Origin: DAISKN01 sp964553925
GTDB lineage: Bacteria > Acidobacteriota > Vicinamibacteria > Marinacidobacterales > SMYC01
Direction of reading: 5' to 3'
DNA length: 5,366 bases
Assembly (NCBI GenBank): GCA_964553925.1
Contig: CAZKNR010000014.1
Location: 1-5,366 of the forward strand
The notes beneath the pieces were generated by a model. The model had not been told where the DNA came from, searched no databases, and saw only the letters and a program-made list of their open reading frames with translations. A program made the position numbers and the translations under genes. Below are positions 1-5,264 of this stretch, one piece after another; the stretch's first letter is position 1, and every line of letters starts with the position of its first letter.

Positions 1-720
1 AAGCCGAGCGACGGCGCGCACATGCGCTTTCCCCGGTATCGCTACGCCGACATGGTGCGCCTGCAGCACCGGCTCGTGACCGAGGCGCTGGGCCTGTCGG
101 AGCTGCGCTTGATCCTGGGTACCTCCATGGGCGCGATGCATACCTGGATGTGGGGATACTCGTATCCGTCGTTTGCCCGGGGGCTTGTCCCGCTGGCCAG
201 CAATCCTGTCGCGATTGCCGGCCGCAATCGTGTGTGGCGGAAGCTGCTGGTGGACGCCATCGTGACCGATCCCACGTGGAAGGGCGGCGAGTACACCGAG
301 CCGCCCCGGGGCATGGCCAGTGCGCTCGGCTTCCTGCTCCTGGCGACGAGCGTGCCGCTGCAATGGCAGAAGCAGTTCCCGACGCACGCTGCCGCAGACG
401 CGTGGCTGGACGATCAGATCAGGACGCGGTTGAAGACCACCGATGCCAACGACACGATCTATCAGTTCCGGGCGTCCGAGGACTTCGACCCGTCCAGCCA
501 CCTGGCCGAGATCACCGCGCCGCTGTTGGCTATCAACTCGGCCGACGATTTCGTGAACCCGCCCGAGCTGCCGATGATGCACGCGCTCATCGGGCAGGTG
601 AAGCGCGGGCACTTCGTGCTCGTCCCGGTCTCGGACGAGACTCGAGGTCATGGCACGCACTCGCTGCCGCAGATCTTCGGCCCGCACCTGGCAGCGTTCC
701 TGAAGACGCTCGAGCGGTAG
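1..720 (+). CDS. alpha/beta hydrolase, homoserine O-acetyltransferase (MetX)-like family, 5'-truncated by the window edge
   Basis: The frame is open from base 1 to a TAG at 718-720 (239 residues visible). An internal ATG at 22 is not the likely start, because the seven codons before it (KPSDGAH) match the conserved 'GKSSKPSDG' stretch that precedes this region in relatives. Seen directly: nucleophile elbow GTSMG with Ser at bases 124-126; the acid region NSADD (Asp at 544-549); and a C-terminal GHGTH with candidate catalytic His at 649-651 or 658-660, completing a Ser-Asp-His triad. 'AGRNRVWRK' and 'SDETRGHGTH' are hallmarks of a MetX-like hydrolase group of about 340-380 residues, so roughly the first third lies outside the window. 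Many relatives carry an N-terminal signal peptide and act outside the cytoplasm; that cannot be tested here. True acyltransferase activity is unproven, and the substrate is unknown. Family assignment is firm; specific function is not. Confidence 0.9.
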   Translation, partial: KPSDGAHMRFPRYRYADMVRLQHRLVTEALGLSELRLILGTSMGAMHTWMWGYSYPSFARGLVPLASNPVAIAGRNRVWRKLLVDAIVTDPTWKGGEYTEPPRGMASALGFLLLATSVPLQWQKQFPTHAAADAWLDDQIRTRLKTTDANDTIYQFRASEDFDPSSHLAEITAPLLAINSADDFVNPPELPMMHALIGQVKRGHFVLVPVSDETRGHGTHSLPQIFGPHLAAFLKTLER

Positions 721-763
721 GCAACCACGCACACGAACACTTCCCCTTCTCGTCGCCGCGAAG

Positions 764-782
764 GCCCACCTCCACGGTGGGC
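764..782 (+). terminator. hairpin after the hydrolase, possible terminator without a T tract
   Basis: A perfect 7-bp inverted repeat, GCCCACC / GGTGGGC, with the 5-nt loop TCCAC lies 44 bp after the hydrolase stop and before the next gene's promoter. It is followed by a C-rich run rather than Ts, so it is not a classical Rho-independent terminator. It may instead block 3' exonucleases or help Rho-dependent ending. Only the symmetry is seen; function is inferred from position. Confidence 0.3.
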
Positions 783-804
783 TCCCCCGGCCTTCCTCTC
801 CTAC

Positions 805-833
805 TTGACGCACCTGGCCCCGCAGGTTAAGTT
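805..833 (+). promoter_or_regulatory. candidate sigma-70-type promoter of the HTH gene
   Basis: TTGACG at 805-810 matches the -35 consensus at five of six positions. Seventeen bases downstream, TAAGTT at 828-833 is a weak -10 that keeps the TA...T frame (three of six). Transcription would begin near 840, about 10 nt before the ATG at 850. This argues against the upstream in-frame TTG at 805 as a start codon, because that TTG would be part of the -35 box and not transcribed. Confidence 0.35.
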
Positions 834-849
834 GTGTGGTATCAGCAAT

Positions 850-1320
850 ATGTGGGTCAGAACTCTTGAGACATTCCTAAAGTCAAGACGCCTGTCTCAG
901 GCGGAAGTCGCTCGTCTAATCGGCGTGTCTCGCCAGGCAGTTTCACTTTGGTTCCGGCAGAAGGAGGCTAATCTTCACGGTCGACACCTGCTGCGTCTGA
1001 GCGCTGTGCTCGACGTGCCGGTGGAGGACCTGGTCAAGCCGCTTCCGTGCTTCGACACCGAGAACCGCGAGCGGCTACTCGTGGAGTTGCTATGGGATCG
1101 TCTCTACCCGGATCTCGACGACTTCGCAATAGCCGTGAGTGCTTCGGAGCCTAGAGCAATCGGCCGTCTCGTGGAGGTGTACGGCCTCTACGCAGCGGCG
1201 AAGGCGCTGGGGGATCGGGTCTGGCAAGACTTTTCGTCCTATAAGCGTTTTATCCACCCCGCTCGACGCCGAGAGCTCGAGAGATTATGGGTCTGGCACG
1301 AAGGCCGGCGAGCAGCCTAG
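850..1320 (+). CDS. Cro/C1-type helix-turn-helix DNA-binding protein with an unassigned C-terminal domain (possible antitoxin-like)
   Basis: The 156-residue product opens with a five-helix XRE-type fold. The helix-turn-helix lies at about residues 16-35 (SQAEVARLIGVSRQAVSLWF), with recognition helix near 27-35, and the domain ends near VPVEDLVKPL (56-65). The C-terminal part (about 72-156) is helical, with WDRLYPDLDDF, VYGLYAAAKALGDRVWQDF and an IHPARRRELE stretch that relatives seem to conserve. ATG at 850 is preferred over an in-frame TTG at 805 because the HTH starts at once after it and the TTG fits a -35 box. No clear Shine-Dalgarno precedes either. From memory, proteins with this architecture often precede AbiEii-type nucleotidyltransferase toxins; no such toxin follows here, so it is either solitary or a plain regulator. 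Whether it controls the exporter 121 bp downstream is unknown. Confidence 0.85.
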   Translation: MWVRTLETFLKSRRLSQAEVARLIGVSRQAVSLWFRQKEANLHGRHLLRLSAVLDVPVEDLVKPLPCFDTENRERLLVELLWDRLYPDLDDFAIAVSASEPRAIGRLVEVYGLYAAAKALGDRVWQDFSSYKRFIHPARRRELERLWVWHEGRRAA

Positions 1321-1385
1321 CAGCTAGCCGACCGAGTGTTGCCGCCACCGCTCCACCGGGCGGTCAAGACCTTGCGCTAAACCGC

Positions 1386-1391
1386 TATAAA
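1386..1391 (+). promoter_or_regulatory. candidate -10 box (TATAAA) upstream of the MATE gene
   Basis: TATAAA is the only good -10-like hexamer in the 121-bp gap between the HTH and MATE genes. No convincing -35 lies 16-18 bp upstream (TCAAG-like bases only), so an activator may be needed, or the match is chance. Transcription starting near 1398 would leave an 8-nt leader for an ATG at 1406 and a 44-nt leader for the ATG at 1442, which favours the latter as start. Confidence 0.25.
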
Positions 1392-1441
1392 GAATTCAGC
1401 GAGCTATGGACATCCGCTCGCCCCGGGGTAAATCTGCACCG

Positions 1442-2794
1442 ATGCAGGATCTCACCACTGGTCCCATCACGCGCCATTTGCTGAAAACCACGAGCTTCAT
1501 GCTCGTGATGATGTTTTCTCAGACGCTGTATTTCCTGATCGACCTATACTGGGTCGGCCGGCTCGGAACCCCAGCGGTGGCGGCCGTCGGCATCGCGGGC
1601 AACCTGACCTTCGTCGTCCTCGCGCTCACGCAGATGCTCGGCGTCGGAACGACAACGGTCGTTTCGCACGCGGTGGGACGGAAGGATCATGCGGACGCGA
1701 AGCTGCTGTTCAACCAGTCCCAGGTGTTGGCGATGGTCACCGGCGTCGCCGTCCTCGTGTTCGGTCTCGCTACGCGCTGGCGCTATTCCATCGCGATGAG
1801 CGCCGACGCGCAGACTGCCGCGCTCGCCGCCGACTATATGCTCTGGTTCATCCCCGCCCTGGCGTTGCAGTTCGCGATGGTTGCCATGGGCGCCGCGCTG
1901 CGCGGTGTTGGGAACTTCAAGCCGGGAATGGTGGTGTCCACGGCGACGGTCGTCCTCAACATGGTGATGGCTCCGATTCTGATTTTCGGTTGGGGCACGG
2001 GCCGCGCGTTTGGCGTGGCCGGCGCGGCCATCTCGACGCTCATCGCCATGGTCGTTGGCATCGCGTGGCTTGCCACATATTTCATTCGCAAGGACGCCTA
2101 CCTCCGGTTCGACTTAAGCGCGTGGAAGCCGCGGTTCGCTCTGTGGCGGAAGATGCTGGCGATCGGCCTGCCCACCGGCTTCGAGTTCGGCATCATCGCG
2201 GTGTATCTGGCTCTCGTGTACTCGATCACCCGGCCGTTCGGCGCCGCCGCGCAAGCCGGCTTCGGGATCGGGCAGCGGATCATTCAAGCGGGCTTCATGC
2301 CCGTTGTCGCGCTCGGCTTCGCCGTCGCTCCCGTTGCGGGCCAGAACTTTGGCGCACGGCAGGCGCAGCGCGTGAAGGCCACATTCAAGGACGCCGCCCT
2401 GATGGCCTCGGCGGTGATGGTGCTGTTCGCCATCGCGTGCCACATCGCGCCGGACGCGCTCGTTGGGGCCTTCACGAACGACCCGGCGGTCATCGCCATC
2501 GGCGCGGAGTATCTCCGCATCATCTCGTGGAACAATGTGGCGTCAGGCTTGATCTTCGTGGCGTCCAGCATGTTTCAAGCGATGGGAAACACGATTCCGT
2601 CTCTCGTCACGTCAGCCGTACGCATTGCCATGGTCGCGATTCCGGCGCTCGTGTTGGCTCGCACGCCGGGATTTCAGCTGCACTGGATCTGGTATCTCTC
2701 GGCCGGCGCCGTGTACGCGCAACTCGCCTTGAGCATGCTGCTTTTGCGTCGCGAGTTTCAGCGACGTCTGACGTTCGAGCCGGCGGCTGCCTAG
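1442..2794 (+). CDS. MATE-family multidrug/cation antiporter (NorM/DinF-like), complete
   Basis: This 451-residue inner-membrane exporter would use a Na+ or H+ gradient to expel drugs or other organic cations. The length and the pattern of about twelve hydrophobic helices in two similar halves are standard for MATE proteins. Visible landmarks are the N-terminal 'DLTTGPITRHLL' opening; Asp34 in the first helix within LIDLYWVGRLG (a conserved position in NorM-type pumps); SHAVGRKD (75-82) after helix 2; LRGVGN (153-158); and the second-half counterpart GQNFGAR (300-306). An in-frame ATG at 1406 would add 12 polar residues. The ATG at 1442 is chosen because relatives begin just before this 'DLT.GPI' motif; neither start has a well-spaced ribosome site. 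The gene stands alone, behind the HTH gene and facing the minus-strand genes. The substrate cannot be read from sequence. Confidence 0.95.
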   Translation: MQDLTTGPITRHLLKTTSFMLVMMFSQTLYFLIDLYWVGRLGTPAVAAVGIAGNLTFVVLALTQMLGVGTTTVVSHAVGRKDHADAKLLFNQSQVLAMVTGVAVLVFGLATRWRYSIAMSADAQTAALAADYMLWFIPALALQFAMVAMGAALRGVGNFKPGMVVSTATVVLNMVMAPILIFGWGTGRAFGVAGAAISTLIAMVVGIAWLATYFIRKDAYLRFDLSAWKPRFALWRKMLAIGLPTGFEFGIIAVYLALVYSITRPFGAAAQAGFGIGQRIIQAGFMPVVALGFAVAPVAGQNFGARQAQRVKATFKDAALMASAVMVLFAIACHIAPDALVGAFTNDPAVIAIGAEYLRIISWNNVASGLIFVASSMFQAMGNTIPSLVTSAVRIAMVAIPALVLARTPGFQLHWIWYLSAGAVYAQLALSMLLLRREFQRRLTFEPAAA

Positions 2795-2814
2795 TCGCTC
2801 CACAGAGGGCCAGG

Positions 2815-2831
2815 CCAACGCGATCAGTTGG
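2815..2831 (+). terminator. short hairpin after the MATE gene, weak terminator candidate
   Basis: CCAAC and GTTGG form a 5-bp stem around a 7-nt loop, 20 bp after the MATE stop, where plus-strand transcription would meet the minus-strand units. There is no T tract on either strand. It is recorded for its position between convergent units; it may be chance. Confidence 0.2.
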
Positions 2832-2840
2832 GGAAGGACA

Positions 2841-3137
2841 TCACCCGACTCTCCCGTTCTTCCAGAACAATGCCTGCCAGCGCACGGTGTCTCCTTCTCG
2901 CGGAACATCCAGAGCGTCTATGAACTGGTGATGTTTGTCGATCGAGCTCGCAGGAAGGAGACAACTGGGGGCAGCCGAGACCGCTACCCCGATGTCTTCG
3001 GGCTTTTCCGACCACCCGAGGCAACCCGAGAACGCCTCGAACCACCGCGGATTGTTCGGCGTTTGTTCAGGCAGAAATCGGAATCTGCGACCTCCGGCTC
3101 CCTCTTTAAAGGGGTCGCGGACACCTGACCTCCGCGT
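2841..3137 (-). pseudogene. start-less minus-strand reading frame of protein-like composition, probable gene relic
   Basis: On the minus strand a frame is open from just after a TAG at 3138-3140 down to a TGA at 2841-2843 (98 codons). It has no ATG, and its only GTG/TTG codons are near its 3' end, so ordinary gene calling would miss it. The translation looks like folded protein: segments such as PNNPRWFEAFSGCLGW, EKPEDIGVAVSAAPSC, DKHHQFIDALDVP and GDTVRWQALFWKNGRVG mix aromatic, acidic and hydrophobic residues. Overlapping frames on both strands are Arg/Ser/Pro-rich in the way of shadow frames. Third codon positions are mostly G or C through the middle. It shares the reading frame of the TOPRIM-like gene upstream, cut off by that gene's TGA (3186-3188) and the TAG at 3138. 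The protein is not recognised. It could be the 3' remnant of a decayed gene, a frameshifted gene, or a coincidence. Confidence 0.35.
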
Positions 3138-3147
3138 CTACCGGTAG
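3101..3147. repeat. three back-to-back dyad-symmetric elements (possible REP-like or terminator cluster)
   Basis: Three inverted repeats lie end to end, one base apart: CCTCTTTAAAGGGG (3101-3114; near-palindrome with one G-T pair); CGCGGA / TCCGCG around a 9-nt loop (3116-3136); and CTACCGGTAG (3138-3147; perfect 10-bp palindrome). They lie 39-85 bp downstream of the minus-strand operon's last stop. They could end its transcript or belong to a repeat family scattered through the genome. Only one copy is visible here, so repeat status is inferred. Confidence 0.4.
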
Positions 3148-3185
3148 CGCCGGACGGACGACGCACGGTCACAGACTCTCGGCCC

Positions 3186-3716
3186 TCAGCCAAGCGTTCG
3201 GAATCCGGGTAACGCGGCCCGCAGCGAGTCGACGCACGTTGCCCCTGGCGCTGGGTTACCGCGGGCCCATCCGTGAATCTGATCAGCCGCCGCCCTGATG
3301 TGGTCCCTCTCTGGCGCCGGATTCTTGTAGCTGTCGATTTCGTTGACAGCCTGACCAAGACCCGACCGAATCCAGGTTTCGATGTGGCGCTTAGGTATAA
3401 GAGCCACGACCGGATCGTCGGCTTTCGTTTGCATCTGTGCCCGTCGGTCGGCGACCGTGCTCTGGTCTGCATCGACGACCACAATCAGCAGGGTCTTGGC
3501 GTGTGCCACATGCCGCTTTCGACATGCTTCCATTTCTTTGGGAAACTCCCTGAGCACCCAGCCGACGTTTCCACCGTGGACTTCGCGACTGGCATTCCTC
3601 ACTCTCAGCGTTGGCGCCGAAGTTCTCAGCCGGCATCGCTCCAGGTACCGGCGCACGATCTGCTCCTGCGGGTCGTCCTCGCAGAGCAGAACCATCTCCG
3701 AGACGCGGTCACTCAC
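3186..3716 (-). CDS. small TOPRIM-like protein, putative nuclease partner of the adjacent ATPase
   Basis: This 176-residue protein starts at GTG 3714-3716, overlapping the ATPase gene's end by 8 bp, with a GAGGG ribosome site 7 nt upstream. An ATG seven codons on (3693-3695) is a poorer choice, since its GGAG abuts it with no spacing. The layout is that of a TOPRIM fold: strand 1 ends in an acidic cluster (VLLCEDD, Glu13/Asp14/Asp15); a second strand ends in a DxD (LLIVVVDAD, Asp82/Asp84); then a hydrophobic strand runs into IPKRHIETWI (107-116), which resembles the 'IP..EAW' region of DUF4276/DUF3226-type proteins. In TOPRIM enzymes the Glu and DxD bind the metal used to cut or join DNA. The C-terminus (YKNPAPERDHIRAAADQ ... 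CVDSLRAALPGFRTL) resembles that of full-length relatives, so the gene looks intact. Close pairing with the ATPase suggests a two-part effector. Nuclease activity is inferred; I know of no named function for this family. Confidence 0.85.
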   Translation of the reverse strand: MSDRVSEMVLLCEDDPQEQIVRRYLERCRLRTSAPTLRVRNASREVHGGNVGWVLREFPKEMEACRKRHVAHAKTLLIVVVDADQSTVADRRAQMQTKADDPVVALIPKRHIETWIRSGLGQAVNEIDSYKNPAPERDHIRAAADQIHGWARGNPAPGATCVDSLRAALPGFRTLG

Positions 3717-4830
3717 GCTCCCACCCTCGCACGATCAATTCCGATGCGGAAAGGCCCGTGTCGGATGGGTCGCCGAAGGATTGAGCGCGGCTGTGGCGCC
3801 CGCCGGGACGATCGAAGAACAGTCCACCCTTGAAGGCCATTCGGTTGAGGAGCTCTGGATGGTGCGAAGCTATCAGCACCTGCGCGGGGGCTTCCTCATC
3901 TTCGGTGCGATCGAGGACCTTCGTAAGCCACGGCTGAACCTCCTTCAACGCGATGAAGTTGTCCGGCTCGTCGAAGCAAAGGGTTGCCCCTGGCTTTAAT
4001 GCGAAGTGCAACACTGCATACAATCCGACAAGGACTCGCTGACCTTCCGAGAGCTCGCCGAGGAGATACTCGGTGTCTTTCTTCCCCGATGGATCGTTCT
4101 CTGACGAGCCCATCCTGACCTTCAGTTCTCGTCGACGCTCACCGGCATCCTCCAACCGCATCGTCACGAATCCCTCGATAACCTCGGTGAGGTCCTTCAT
4201 ATAGTCGAAGTCCTCGGTCTCCTGTCGAAGGTGCCGGTACCAGTCGGCGAAATTCGATAGATACTGATCAGGGCTCCGCGACTCCTGTGCTGCAACACCG
4301 GACATACGCCTTGGGTCGGGACTCACCAACAGCAGCCCATCAAGCCACCGCTTGAACCAGGACAGCTTGGTGTTGTCCTTGCGCTCTGTGATCGTCGCCA
4401 AGGCTGACCGATGCCAATCGAAGGGGTACTGCACCTTGTCCTCGGACCGGTCGTTGAACAGGTGCACCTCGCCCTTCTCGAATCGGAAGATCGGCTTACC
4501 TGAGAACTTGACTTCTTCGACAACCACCTGCGGGCGCTCGGGATTGCCCCTGGAGTCCATGACGAGACGCATCTGGTACGAACCCTTGTTGCCCGAGACT
4601 TCGAGCTCGAAGGTTTGCTCGCGTACGTCCTGCCATCGGGTCCGAGTTCGGCCTGCGAATCGATCCTCCGAGGCGTCTCCGCGAACGCAGAAATCCCGAA
4701 GAAGCGTCAACACGTCGAAGAAGGTCGACTTGCCGGCCCCGTTCGGCCCCAGCAGCAACTGCTGTGCCCCGAGGCGACAGTCGAAGTTGACGAAGCACCG
4801 GAAGTTGTCGACGTGGACGCGTGTCAACAT
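3709..4830 (-). CDS. AAA/ABC-like ATPase (RecF/SMC/OLD-type head), ATPase of a probable two-gene defence operon
   Basis: This 373-residue protein has a complete ABC-type nucleotide-binding head: the opening MLTRVHVDNFRCF strand typical of RecF/SMC-like ATPases; Walker A GPNGAGKST (28-36); ABC-signature-like LSEGQR (260-265); Walker B TLCFDE (283-288); and the switch-histidine motif IASHHPE (320-326). The roughly 220-residue insert between Walker A and signature is mixed and charged, with no zinc hook or long coiled coil. There is no C-terminal nuclease domain; that role may fall to the TOPRIM-like gene that overlaps its 3' end. Such ATPases dimerise around ATP and act in DNA repair or phage sensing (compare AriA of PARIS, GajA and OLD ATPase domains). 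ATG at 4828-4830 is the start: an in-frame TAG at 4840-4842 forbids a longer protein, and the homology to ATPase N-termini begins at residue 1. No Shine-Dalgarno is present. ATPase identity is firm; the defence role is inferred. Confidence 0.95.
   Translation of the reverse strand: MLTRVHVDNFRCFVNFDCRLGAQQLLLGPNGAGKSTFFDVLTLLRDFCVRGDASEDRFAGRTRTRWQDVREQTFELEVSGNKGSYQMRLVMDSRGNPERPQVVVEEVKFSGKPIFRFEKGEVHLFNDRSEDKVQYPFDWHRSALATITERKDNTKLSWFKRWLDGLLLVSPDPRRMSGVAAQESRSPDQYLSNFADWYRHLRQETEDFDYMKDLTEVIEGFVTMRLEDAGERRRELKVRMGSSENDPSGKKDTEYLLGELSEGQRVLVGLYAVLHFALKPGATLCFDEPDNFIALKEVQPWLTKVLDRTEDEEAPAQVLIASHHPELLNRMAFKGGLFFDRPGGRHSRAQSFGDPSDTGLSASELIVRGWERE
3724..3728 (-). promoter_or_regulatory. ribosome binding site for the TOPRIM-like gene
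   Basis: GAGGG on the minus strand, 7 nt before the GTG at 3714-3716, lies inside the last codons of the ATPase gene. It fixes the GTG as start and allows re-initiation by ribosomes ending at the ATPase TGA (3709-3711). It contrasts with the ATPase gene itself, which has no such site. Confidence 0.5.
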
Positions 4831-4836
4831 TAGGAC

Positions 4837-4865
4837 ATTCTACGGGCCATCGACGTCCTTGGGAA
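4837..4865 (-). promoter_or_regulatory. candidate promoter of the ATPase operon giving a leaderless mRNA
   Basis: Reading the minus strand, TTCCCA (4865-4860; four of six to the -35 consensus), a 17-bp spacer and TAGAAT (4842-4837; five of six to TATAAT) lie directly before the ATPase gene. Six bases separate the -10 box from the ATG, so the transcript should start on or next to the A of the start codon. Together with the missing ribosome site, this points to leaderless translation. Confidence 0.45.
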
Positions 4866-5100
4866 ATGGGAATGAGCTAACGGTTCTCACGAGGATGCAC
4901 TCCGATTTCCGGGCTTGAGCCGGGGTCCGAGCACCCGACAGTAGATCAATTCCGTTCAGGACCGCGGGACGAATTTGCGCCTGCATCCAATCACACTTGC
5001 ACAGCATCGGACACCGGAACGCCGTCATGAAGCACGGCGCCGCGGAGCAAGGATTCTCTCACTGCCGGGACTCAATGTAGACGTTCGGAGACGCCCCAGG

Positions 5101-5154
5101 AGCATCCTCTGTGAGGCAAATTCTAACTCCAACTAACTAACGAGGCTCCGCCTC
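5101..5154. other. cluster of short hairpins flanking an AACT-rich stretch
   Basis: CCTC-TGT-GAGG (5106-5116) and GAGGC-TCC-GCCTC (5142-5154) are tight hairpins on either side of an unpaired A/C/T-rich run of overlapping CTAAC/AACT units. The arms can also pair crosswise: GAGGC at 5113-5117 is complementary to GCCTC at 5150-5154, giving an alternative long-range stem. This could be a structured RNA or a protein-binding site; no known RNA family is recognised. Confidence 0.35.
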
Positions 5155-5181
5155 AGACCGACGAGCTCATGTGTCATAGGT

Positions 5182-5206
5182 GGCCTTGGCAACAGCCAAA
5201 GGGGCC
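5182..5206 (-). terminator. bulged hairpin downstream of the right-edge gene, weak terminator candidate
   Basis: TTGGC / GCCAA around an AACA loop (5186-5199) is extended by GGCC / GGCC (5182-5185 with 5203-5206) across a 3-nt bulge, giving nine pairs. It lies about 60 bp past the stop of the partial minus-strand gene, as a terminator would, but lacks a T tract on either strand. Confidence 0.3.
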
Positions 5207-5264
5207 CAATCGAACTTACCTCGTGAAACTTCTCAGATGTGAAGATGAGACCGATTCAAGGCTT

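Larger units (their letters stand above)
4866..5264. other. ORF-poor spacer between the ATPase operon and the right-edge gene
   Basis: I see no convincing gene in these 399 bases. The longest frame is a minus-strand 62-codon ORF (4840-5028; starts MTAFRCPMLCKCDW) with no ribosome site and no recognisable motif. It ends in the TAG that is part of the ATPase -10 box and is probably chance. The stretch is visibly less GC-biased than the genes and contains short AACT/CTAAC repeats (5121-5141) and several hairpins, listed separately. No tRNA or classical terminator was found. Confidence 0.5.

Noticed and set aside
805..849. Longer start (TTG at 805) for the HTH protein, adding 15 residues.
   Set aside because: The TTG coincides with a good -35 hexamer, no ribosome site precedes it, and the HTH domain begins right at the ATG at 850.
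1342..1364. CCGCC/GGCGG hairpin after the HTH gene as a terminator.
   Set aside because: The stem is short, has alternative pairings and no T tract, which is expected by chance in GC-rich spacer.
1406..1441. Upstream ATG adding 12 residues to the MATE exporter.
   Set aside because: The extra residues are polar and unlike MATE N-termini, and the nearest -10 box would leave almost no leader. It is kept only as an alternative.
1990..2931. 313-residue plus-strand ORF overlapping the MATE gene.
   Set aside because: It is an Arg/His-rich out-of-frame shadow of a gene with well-conserved MATE motifs.
3009..3048. Possible tRNA T-arm on the minus strand (GGTTCGAGGC).
   Set aside because: The flanking bases do not form the T stem, and no acceptor, D or anticodon arms can be built around it.
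3273..3999. Long plus-strand ORFs antisense to the TOPRIM-like and ATPase genes.
   Set aside because: Their translations are rich in Arg, Ser, Thr and Cys without motifs, while the minus strand encodes clear Walker and DxD motifs. They are shadow frames.
4840..5028. 62-codon minus-strand ORF upstream of the ATPase, in the same frame.
   Set aside because: It has no ribosome site, no motif and no codon bias clearly above the background, and its stop is embedded in the ATPase promoter. The ATPase N-terminus is already complete without it.
5110..5145. Integron attC-like core sites among the CTAAC/GTTAG motifs.
   Set aside because: The GTTAG motifs do not fit GTTRRRY followed by a paired inverse core at attC spacing, and there is no integrase or cassette array.
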